Made by a program: the position numbers and the translations under genes. Of a stretch of DNA of 64,000 nucleotides, positions 57,440 to 64,000 are shown piece by piece. The stretch spans positions 730,727-794,726 of the forward strand of contig NZ_QQBB01000001.1 of assembly GCF_003350535.1 (NCBI RefSeq). The letters run 5' to 3'. The notes under the pieces were generated by a model. It was not told where the DNA came from. It searched no databases and saw only the letters and a list, made by a program, of their open reading frames with translations. Origin of the DNA: Microvirga subterranea (GTDB taxonomy: Bacteria > Pseudomonadota > Alphaproteobacteria > Rhizobiales > Beijerinckiaceae). Each line of letters opens with the position of its first letter. The first letter of the stretch is position 1.

Positions 57440-58846
57440 TCACCCCCTGAAGAACAGCAGCGTCAGCAGCAGGAAGGTCGGGAGCAGGATGAGGCCCGAC
57501 CAGACCAGATAGCCGAAGAAGCTCGGCATCTTCACGCCGCCCTGGCGGGCGATGGCGTAGACCATGAAGTTCGGGGCGTTGCCGATATAGGAGTTGGCCC
57601 CCATGAACACCGCGCCGGCCGAGACCGCCGCGAGCGTCAGGGCCATGTCGGTCATCAGGTGCTGGGGATCGCCGCCCGCGAGCTCGAAGAACACCAGGTA
57701 GGTCGGGGCGTTGTCGAGGAACGAGGACAGGCCGCCGGTGAGCCAGAAATAGGCCGCATTATTGGGGCTGCCGTCCGGGTTCGACACCAGGGCCACGAGG
57801 GGCGCGAAGACGCCCTCGCTGCCGGCCTTCAGCATGGCGAGCACCGGGATGATGGTGATGAAGATGCCGGCGAAGAGCTTCGCCACTTCCTCGATCGGAC
57901 CCCAGTTGAACCCGTTCTCCTCGCGGTTCTCCTTGGGCGTCAGCGCCAGGGACACGATGGTGACCCCCACCATGATGGCGTCGCGCAGCGCATTGGCGAG
58001 CTCGACCTCGGTGCCGAGCACGGTGACGCGCCCGAGATCGACGGTGGCGCTCATCAGGATGGCCCCGATGATGACGAAGATCAGCAGGAAGTTGATGCCG
58101 CCCGTGATCCGCACCGGCTTATCGGGGGTCGGGTCGGGTTTGATGCGGCCTTCCTTGCGGTAGAGATAGGCGTCGAAGGCGAAGAACACGGCGAGCAGCA
58201 GAACGCTGGCGAACAGCGTCTCGGGCAGGAGATGCGTTGTCGTCCAGAAGAAGTCGACGCCGCGCAGGAAGCCGAGGAAGAGCGGCGGGTCGCCGAGCGG
58301 CGTGAGCGAGCCGCCGATGTTGGACACCAGGAAGATGAAGAACACGATCACGTGCACGTTGTGCCGGCGGTCGTCGTTGGCGCGCATCACGGGACGGATC
58401 ATCACCATCGAGGCGCCCGTGGTGCCGATGAAGCTCGCCAGCACCGTGCCGATGGCGAGCAGCACCGTGTTGGTCACCGGCGCCCCGTGGATGTTGCCGC
58501 GCACGAGGATGCCGCCCGCCACCGTGAACAGGGCAAGCAGCAGCAGGATGAACGGGATGTATTCGAGCAGGGCCGTGTGGGCGAGGGCGCCGAGCGCCGT
58601 CGAGGGTCCCAGGATCAGTGCCATCGGCAGGAGCACGAGCACCCCCCAAAGGGCCGCGATCTTGCCGTGATGATGCTCCCAGACATGAGGCGCGACGAGG
58701 GGAAACAGGGCGATCGACAGGAGGATTCCCGCAAAGGGCAGGGCCCAGGCGAAGCCGAGGGTTCGTCCGTCCAGCTCCGCGGCGGATGCGGCTTCGGGCA
58801 TCAGGAGCAGGATGGCGCCGAGCGCCAGGCCGAGTGCGCGATACAT
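57440..58846 (-). CDS. nhaD: Sodium:proton antiporter NhaD
   Basis: 468 residues with about 12-13 membrane segments. The first 23 residues resemble a signal sequence. The conserved ion-path motif SNIGGSLTPLGDPPLFLGFL (about 180-199), the ASFIGTTGAS segment and the C-terminal SSFLDNAPTYLVFFELAGG are diagnostic of NhaD in the arsenite-permease superfamily. It exchanges Na+ (Li+) for H+ at alkaline pH. No other ion-homeostasis gene is adjacent. Confidence 0.92.
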   Translation of the reverse strand: MYRALGLALGAILLLMPEAASAAELDGRTLGFAWALPFAGILLSIALFPLVAPHVWEHHHGKIAALWGVLVLLPMALILGPSTALGALAHTALLEYIPFILLLLALFTVAGGILVRGNIHGAPVTNTVLLAIGTVLASFIGTTGASMVMIRPVMRANDDRRHNVHVIVFFIFLVSNIGGSLTPLGDPPLFLGFLRGVDFFWTTTHLLPETLFASVLLLAVFFAFDAYLYRKEGRIKPDPTPDKPVRITGGINFLLIFVIIGAILMSATVDLGRVTVLGTEVELANALRDAIMVGVTIVSLALTPKENREENGFNWGPIEEVAKLFAGIFITIIPVLAMLKAGSEGVFAPLVALVSNPDGSPNNAAYFWLTGGLSSFLDNAPTYLVFFELAGGDPQHLMTDMALTLAAVSAGAVFMGANSYIGNAPNFMVYAIARQGGVKMPSFFGYLVWSGLILLPTFLLLTLLFFRG

Positions 58847-59017
58847 GTCTTGGAACCCCCCAGCGTCGGATCGATCCGATTGGCTCTTTTCAGCAAGCTT
58901 TAGGGCCGCAAGCCCGAGGCCGCAACCGCCCGTTCGTTAACCGGCTGTTCACCATGAGCGAAAGATCATACAACAAGGTTTCATGAGGGCGCCCGAGACG
59001 CCCGGGGGTGACAGCCG

Positions 59018-59809
59018 ATGTGCCGCTTTCTTGCCTATCGGGGTGAGCCGATCTTCCTCGCCGACCACGTCTGCGCGCCGGCCCATTCCCTGGTTCACCA
59101 GTCGCTCCATGCGGTCGAGGCCAAGACGGGCACCAACGGCGACGGCTTCGGCATCGGTTGGTACGGCGAGCGCCCCGAACCCGGTGTCTACCGGGAGGTG
59201 CGCCCCGCCTGGTCGGACGAGAACCTGAGGAGCCTCTGCGAGCAGGTGCGCTCGGGCCTGTTCTTCGCCCATGTGCGCGCCTCCACCGGCACCTCGACCA
59301 CGAGGGCCAACTGCCATCCCTTCGCCCACGGGCGGCATCTCTTCATGCACAACGGGCAGATCGGCGGCTACGGGCGCATCAAGCGCCGTCTCGAGGCGCT
59401 GATCCCGGACGAGCTCTACGACAAGCGCCTCGGCACCACCGATTCCGAAGCCCTCTTCCTGGCGGCCCTCGCGAACGGCCTTGAGGACAAGCCCGTCGCC
59501 GCCATGGCCCGCACCCTCAAGCAGGTGCGCGGCATGATGGGCGACGCCGGCATCGAGGAGCCCCTGCGGTTCACGGCGGCCGTCACCGACGGCGAGAGCC
59601 TCTGGGCCTATCGCTGGGCCTGCGACGGCAAGCCCCCGACCCTCTACTACCGCGAGGAGCAGGACGGGCTGCTGGTGGTGTCGGAGCCGATCGACGGCAA
59701 GGACCGCGGCTGGCGCGAGGTGCCCAAGGGCTGCACCCTCGTGGCGCGTCCCGACGGCAGCGTCGACGTGCAGTGCCTCAACGAGGCGATGAGCCGCGTG
59801 GCGGCCTGA
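59018..59809 (+). CDS. Class II glutamine amidotransferase (YafJ/EgtC-like)
   Basis: 263 residues starting MCRFLAYRGEPIFL, where Cys2 becomes the N-terminal nucleophile after Met removal. The glutamine-site motifs HVRASTGTSTTRANCHPF and MHNGQIGGY follow. No synthase or isomerase domain is fused, so it is a stand-alone hydrolase. The EgtC name would need ergothioneine genes nearby and none is here, so the substrate (glutamine or a gamma-glutamyl compound) is open. Confidence 0.9.
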   Translation: MCRFLAYRGEPIFLADHVCAPAHSLVHQSLHAVEAKTGTNGDGFGIGWYGERPEPGVYREVRPAWSDENLRSLCEQVRSGLFFAHVRASTGTSTTRANCHPFAHGRHLFMHNGQIGGYGRIKRRLEALIPDELYDKRLGTTDSEALFLAALANGLEDKPVAAMARTLKQVRGMMGDAGIEEPLRFTAAVTDGESLWAYRWACDGKPPTLYYREEQDGLLVVSEPIDGKDRGWREVPKGCTLVARPDGSVDVQCLNEAMSRVAA

Positions 59810-59813
59810 ACCC

Positions 59814-60101
59814 TCAAGCGTTCAGGTGGCGGACGGGTTGCTCGGACAGAAGGGGCAGAAGAGCGCCCTTGAGCGCCTTCATCTGCTGCATGGTCTCGTC
59901 GCGGGCGAGTTCCGCGTCGGGGGAGAGCTGGGCGCGCAGCCGCGCGACCTCGGCCGAGAGCCGGTCGTTCTCGGCCAAAAGGATCGCGACCTTCTCCTCG
60001 GCGATGCGGGCCCGCGCCAGGGCGTCGTTGCGCTCCTGCTCCCGGATCTGCACCCGGTCGCGCCAGAGGCGGGTCGCAACGGTTTCCGTATCATCACTCA
60101 T
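59814..60101 (-). CDS. Small coiled-coil protein of unknown function
   Basis: 95 residues, nearly all charged and helical. About residues 12-75 form a likely coiled coil (RDRVQIREQERNDALARARI, then ENDRLSAEVARLRAQL) with heptad leucines. No membrane segment and no cysteine. It converges with the amidotransferase gene, the stops lying 4 bp apart. No family recognised; the composition resembles small septation- or structural-type coiled coils, but this is not evidence of function. Confidence 0.72.
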   Translation of the reverse strand: MSDDTETVATRLWRDRVQIREQERNDALARARIAEEKVAILLAENDRLSAEVARLRAQLSPDAELARDETMQQMKALKGALLPLLSEQPVRHLNA

Positions 60102-60255
60102 GGTCGGCTCCTGGCGCAGTCATTGCGGCGAATCGTCGGTCCCGGCGAACGCATGATGCCGCAGCCTTCGTGGCGCCATCATGGTGCGGAACGTCCGGCC
60201 TCGGCCGCGCCAGAGTAGCCGGCCGTCCTTAAATGATCGTTGCTGGACGACGCCC

Positions 60256-60966
60256 TCAGCCGTCGAGCTCCGGATAGCGGCGGAAGATGCCGTCCTCGTT
60301 GAAGGGAATCCGGCGCGAGCTCTTGAGATAGGCCCTGATCCGGGGCCGCTCGGCGACGGCCTTGTGCAGGGCGGCGACCCGGGGCGCGTCGCCGAGCGCC
60401 CGCTCCATGGCCTTGGGGAATGCGTAGGACAGGCCCTCGACGACCTGGAACAGGGACAGGTCCACATAGGTCAGGGACGGACCGACGAGATGCCCATCGC
60501 CGGCCGGGTTGCGCGCCAGGATGCCCTCGAACCAGGCGAGGAATTTCGGGATGCGGCTCTTGCGGAAGTCCTCCGCCCGGCGCCGCGCCTCGCCCTTCTG
60601 GTCCTCGTAGTAGAGGTTCACGCCCACCGGGTGGTGCGTGTCGTGCGCCTCCGCCACGAGATCGGACAGGGTGAGCTGGATCTGCTGCGTCCACAGGCCC
60701 CCGGCCGGGTCCCGTGGGGCCAGGTGATGCCGCGCTCCGAGATAGAGCAGGATCGCGGCCGTCTGGCCGATGATCACGTCCCCGTCCTTGAGGAAGGGCG
60801 GCGCGAAGGGCGGATGCTCCGCCTGCTCCATCAGGCGCATCATGGCCGCCATGCCGTCCGGCCCGCGGGCCACATCGACGTAATGGGCGCCGGCCTCCTC
60901 CAGCACCAGCCTCACGAACTCGCCGCGTCCCTGGATCATAGGCCAGTAGTAGAGTTCGTAAGCCAT
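60256..60966 (-). CDS. Glutathione S-transferase family protein
   Basis: 236 residues. The N-terminal thioredoxin-fold domain (1-82) begins MAYELYYWPMIQGRGEFVRL, with Tyr near position 7 as in alpha/mu/sigma GSTs. The cis-Pro region PPFLKDGDVIIGQTAAILLYL carries the glutathione-binding Gln-Thr. The C-terminal helical domain (about 90-230) includes SLTYVDLSLFQVVEGL. It conjugates glutathione to electrophiles or binds ligands; the substrate is unknown. It is in line with the small coiled-coil gene. Confidence 0.92.
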   Translation of the reverse strand: MAYELYYWPMIQGRGEFVRLVLEEAGAHYVDVARGPDGMAAMMRLMEQAEHPPFAPPFLKDGDVIIGQTAAILLYLGARHHLAPRDPAGGLWTQQIQLTLSDLVAEAHDTHHPVGVNLYYEDQKGEARRRAEDFRKSRIPKFLAWFEGILARNPAGDGHLVGPSLTYVDLSLFQVVEGLSYAFPKAMERALGDAPRVAALHKAVAERPRIRAYLKSSRRIPFNEDGIFRRYPELDG

Positions 60967-61007
60967 GTGCGGTCCTCGCGATCTGCCTGAGAAGCCTTTG
61001 AGGCGAA

Positions 61008-61364
61008 CTATGACGGATCGTTGAGCATCAACGATTTCAGAGTCAGCGCCAGCAGAAGTAGGGCCTGAATCTGCAAAATCATCCCGATCCGTCCGCCGGA
61101 GGATGACGGACGCACGGCGACGAACACGCTGAGCCCGAGAGCCAGGAGCCCTGCGCTTAAGTTGAGTGAGGCCCCGATGATCGCATTCCGGCGCGAATGA
61201 TTGGCCCAGTCATCCGCAAACGGCCCCTCCCACCCGATCGGCAGACACCAGCCGTCGAGATCTGCCGGGGTCGCACATGCCGGCGCGCGCAGGGCCATGT
61301 CCATGTCATGGATGAAGAACAGGACCAGAAGAGTGCAGGGGAGAAGGACGAGGAAATAGCGCAC
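61008..61364 (-). CDS. Small membrane protein of unknown function
   Basis: 118 residues. Membrane segments at about 3-20, 64-83 and 92-112 leave a polar external stretch with two cysteines (APACATPADLDGWCLPIGWE), which may form a disulfide. The base composition is less GC-rich than its neighbours. No family recognised. It lies between polA and the GST gene on the same strand. Confidence 0.6.
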   Translation of the reverse strand: MRYFLVLLPCTLLVLFFIHDMDMALRAPACATPADLDGWCLPIGWEGPFADDWANHSRRNAIIGASLNLSAGLLALGLSVFVAVRPSSSGGRIGMILQIQALLLLALTLKSLMLNDPS

Positions 61365-61448
61365 AGGAAGGCGGAATGCATTGATCGCAGCACATTCTGC
61401 CTTCCCGGCTCAGAAAACAATCTGGTCTCGTAACGTCAACAAATACCT

Positions 61449-64000
61449 TTAATGCGCCTCGTCCCAGTTCTGCGCCGCGCGCGCTTCCACCGCGAGCGGG
61501 ACCTTCAGGGACACAGCCGGGAATGGGGCCTCGGTCATCACGCGGGAGATCACCGGCAGGGTCGCGTCGATCTCGTCGTCGGGCGCCTCGAAGACCAGCT
61601 CGTCGTGCACCTGCAGCAGCATGCGGGCGGAGAGGCGCTCGGCCTGGAGGGCATCCTCCATGCGCACCATGGCGCGGCGGATGATGTCGGCGGCGGTGCC
61701 CTGGATCGGGGCGTTGATGGCCTGGCGCTCCACGCCCGCGCGTTCCGACGGATTGCCCGACTTGATCTGCGGGTAGTGGCAGACGCGGCCGAACAGGGTC
61801 GTCACGTAGCCCTTGTCGCGGCAGAACTTCTTGGTCTCGTCGATATAGGTGCGGATGCCCGGGAAGCGCTCGAAATACTGCTTGATGAAGGCCGCGGCCT
61901 CGGTGTTCGGAATCCCGAGGCGCACCGCGAGGCCGAAGGCCGAGATGCCGTAGATGATGCCGAAATTGATGGTCTTGGCCTGGCGGCGCAGGTCCGGGGT
62001 CATCTGGTCGAGGGGCACCCCGAACATGGCCGACGCGGTCGCCGCGTGAATGTCCTGGCCCTTGGCGAAGGCTTCCTGCAATTGCGGGATGTCGGCGATG
62101 TGGGCCAGCAGCCGCAGCTCGATCTGGCTGTAGTCGGCCGAGATGATCTTGTGTCCCTCCGGCGCGATGAAGGCCTGCCGGATCTTGCGGCCGGCTTCCG
62201 TGCGGATCGGGATGTTCTGCAGGTTCGGGTCCGACGAGGACAGGCGCCCCGTCGTGGTGGCCGCGAGCGAGAACGAGGTGTGCACCCGCTTGGTGTCCGG
62301 ATGCATGTGCTCCTGCAGGGTGTCCGTGTAGGTCGACTTCAGTTTCGAGAGCTGGCGCCATTCGAGGATCTTCGCGGGCAGCTCGTGGCCCGCCTGGGCG
62401 AGCTCGTCGAGGAGCGTCGCGGGCGTCGCCCACTGGCCGGAAGGCGTCTTCTTCGCGCCCGGCAGGCCCATCTTGCCGAACAGGATGTCGCCGATCTGCT
62501 TCGGGGACCCGAGGGCGAATTTCTCGCCCGCCATCTCGTGGATCTCGTCCTCGAGCCGGGCCAGCGTCTGGGCGAAGTCGCCTGAGAGGCGGCTCAGGAT
62601 CTGCCGGTCGACCAGGATGCCGCGCATCTCCATGCGGGCGATCACGTCGACGAGCGGCCGCTCGAGCGTCTCGTAGACGGCGGTGCGGTGCTCGGAGGTG
62701 AGCCGGGGCTTCAGCAGCTGCCACAGGCGCAAGGTCACGTCCGCGTCCTCGGCCGCGTAAGCCGTCGCCTTCGCGATCTCGACCTTGTCGAAGCTCACCT
62801 TGTTGCGGCCGGTCCCGGCCACGTCCGTGAAGCTGATCGGCGCGTGGCCGAGATGGCGGCGCGAGAGCTCGTCCATCCCGTGCGAGCCCTTGCCGGCATC
62901 GAGCACGTAGGAGATCAGCATCGTGTCGTCGATGGGACGGACGTCGATGTTGTGGCGCTTGAAGACGACCCAGTCGTATTTCAGGTTCTGGCCGATCTTG
63001 AGGACGGATGGGTCCTCCAGCATCGGCCGGATGGCGTCGAGGGCGTCGGTGACCGGGATCTGGCCCGGCACGAGACCGCCCCCGAAGAGGTCCGAATCGC
63101 CCCGGTGCTGCAGCGGCACGTAGCAGGCGCGGCCCGGCGCGAGGGCAAGCGAGAAGCCGACGAGATCCGCAAGGTTCGCGTCGAGGGCGCTCGTCTCCGT
63201 GTCGACGGCGACGTAACCCTGCTGGCGGGCTTCCGCCACCCATTCCTTCAGGCGGGCGAGATCCGTCACGGTCTCGTAGGCCTGCACGTCGATCCCCTGC
63301 GAGGAGGCCTCCGTGGCGCGCTTGGCGGCGAGCTGCGACGGCGTGCCGAGGCCCTCCACCGTCCTGCGCTTGGCGGGCTCCGGCAGGTCGAGGCCGGCGA
63401 AGGGATCGACCTCGCCCGTGGCGGCAGCAGCGGCCTCGAACGGGACCTCCTCCTCGACGGGAGCGGGACCGCCGAGCCGCTCCCAGCGGATCGCCTCGCC
63501 GCCCGGCATCAGGCGCGGATCAGGCTCGACGGCCGTAGGGTCGGCGTCGTAGAGCTCCGCCACCCGGCGGGTGAGGGTGTTGAACTCCATCGCCTTCAGG
63601 AAGCCGATCAGGGTCTTCGGGTCGGGCTCCGGCAGGCGCAGGTCGTCGAGCGGCACGGGGAGCGGCGCGTCGCAGTCGAGGGTCACGAGCTTCTTGGACA
63701 GCCGGGCCGATTCGGCGTTGTTGATCAGGGTCTCGCGGCGCTTGGGCTGCTTGATCTCGGGCGCGCGCTCCAGGAGCGTTTCGAGATCGCCGTATTCCTT
63801 GATGAGCTGCGCGGCGGTCTTCAGCCCGATGCCGGGCACGCCCGGCACGTTGTCCGACGTGTCGCCCATCAGGGCCAGCACGTCGCCGATCTTCGAAGGC
63901 GGGATGCCCTCCCAGCGCTCCGTGACGGCGGCCTCGTCGAGGTTGCGCTCGGGCCGGTAGCCCGGCTTGCCCTTAGAGCCCGATTCGAAGTCGTAGAAGC
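61449..64000 (-). CDS. polA: DNA polymerase I (N-terminal part beyond the right edge)
   Basis: About 850 codons are visible; the frame is open through the window edge, so roughly the first 150-160 residues of the 5' nuclease domain are missing. Visible parts: the 5' nuclease helix-hairpin-helix (MGDTSDNVPGVPGIGLKTA), a 3'-5' exonuclease domain with an intact DTE motif (VAVDTETSALDA), NLKYDWVVF and YAAEDADV, so proofreading is probably functional. The polymerase domain has motif A DYSQIELRLLAHIADI, motif B RRQAKTINFGIIYG and motif C LQVHDELVFE. It fills gaps and removes RNA primers. Confidence 0.96.
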   Translation of the reverse strand, partial: FYDFESGSKGKPGYRPERNLDEAAVTERWEGIPPSKIGDVLALMGDTSDNVPGVPGIGLKTAAQLIKEYGDLETLLERAPEIKQPKRRETLINNAESARLSKKLVTLDCDAPLPVPLDDLRLPEPDPKTLIGFLKAMEFNTLTRRVAELYDADPTAVEPDPRLMPGGEAIRWERLGGPAPVEEEVPFEAAAAATGEVDPFAGLDLPEPAKRRTVEGLGTPSQLAAKRATEASSQGIDVQAYETVTDLARLKEWVAEARQQGYVAVDTETSALDANLADLVGFSLALAPGRACYVPLQHRGDSDLFGGGLVPGQIPVTDALDAIRPMLEDPSVLKIGQNLKYDWVVFKRHNIDVRPIDDTMLISYVLDAGKGSHGMDELSRRHLGHAPISFTDVAGTGRNKVSFDKVEIAKATAYAAEDADVTLRLWQLLKPRLTSEHRTAVYETLERPLVDVIARMEMRGILVDRQILSRLSGDFAQTLARLEDEIHEMAGEKFALGSPKQIGDILFGKMGLPGAKKTPSGQWATPATLLDELAQAGHELPAKILEWRQLSKLKSTYTDTLQEHMHPDTKRVHTSFSLAATTTGRLSSSDPNLQNIPIRTEAGRKIRQAFIAPEGHKIISADYSQIELRLLAHIADIPQLQEAFAKGQDIHAATASAMFGVPLDQMTPDLRRQAKTINFGIIYGISAFGLAVRLGIPNTEAAAFIKQYFERFPGIRTYIDETKKFCRDKGYVTTLFGRVCHYPQIKSGNPSERAGVERQAINAPIQGTAADIIRRAMVRMEDALQAERLSARMLLQVHDELVFEAPDDEIDATLPVISRVMTEAPFPAVSLKVPLAVEARAAQNWDEAH

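Noticed and set aside
58937-58951. Possible CtrA site TTAA-N7-TTCA before the amidotransferase gene
   Set aside because: The second half-site deviates from TTAA and single half-sites are common; not enough to call.

Overview
The window is about 64 kb of GC-rich, densely coding chromosomal DNA from an alphaproteobacterium, most likely of the order Hyphomicrobiales (Rhizobiales) and plausibly the Methylobacteriaceae/Microvirga group. The evidence is the set of lineage-specific blocks: ChvG/ChvI next to a short HprK, a mannose-type EIIA and HPr; a DivL-type kinase with tyrosine in place of the phospho-histidine; ChvI divergent from pckA; AccD without its zinc ribbon; AddAB instead of RecBCD; and CtrA- and CcrM-type DNA motifs. 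The genus is inference only. I see no tRNA, rRNA, CRISPR, insertion sequence or prophage, and the window looks like core chromosome with a few accessory islands.

Region 1 (1-12.3 kb): the 5' end of dnaN, dnaA, a 0.9 kb non-coding stretch with an exact DnaA box and a dense cluster of GANTC sites, rpsT, a TauE/SafE permease with an enoyl-CoA hydratase, a DUF2189 membrane protein and mutM, all on the minus strand. Divergent from these, ubiE-ubiB-coaBC-dut-rrf2-cysK run on the plus strand and are tightly packed. A perfect inverted repeat at the rrf2/cysK junction is a good candidate operator.

Region 2 (12.3-23.7 kb) is the accessory-looking part. It holds five consecutive genes for small, cysteine-free, glycine-rich, probably disordered proteins behind an operator-like inverted repeat; typA; a divergent pair of exported Arg/Gly/Asp-repeat proteins, one with a PepSY-like C-terminus that overlaps an OmpR/PhoQ-like two-component system; a pyruvate-oxidase-like thiamine diphosphate enzyme; a CAP-domain protein with RTX repeats; and a DUF1989 protein. 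The RGGD-protein/two-component locus and the small-protein cluster are the best candidates for undescribed systems here.

Region 3 (23.7-36.9 kb): argG (minus), a DsbA-like isomerase, rpsA, a DUF1232 protein, sppA, ihfB, a LapA-family protein, an ornithine cyclodeaminase family gene, trpF-trpB-trpA, accD and folC (all plus), then trxA (minus). Two long imperfect palindromes of intergenic-repeat type flank trpA.

Region 4 (36.9-54.2 kb), all minus strand: addB-addA, a MurU-like nucleotidyltransferase, a TsaE-AmgK fusion, divL (with a CtrA site upstream), ahcY (with an AT-rich palindrome upstream), ptsH, a mannose-type EIIA, hprK, chvG and chvI. It combines double-strand break repair, peptidoglycan recycling, cell-cycle control and envelope/nitrogen-PTS signalling.

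Region 5 (54.2-64 kb): pckA and an L-2-hydroxyglutarate oxidase family gene (plus), nhaD (minus), a class II glutamine amidotransferase (plus), then a coiled-coil protein, a glutathione S-transferase, a small membrane protein and polA (all minus; polA runs off the right edge).
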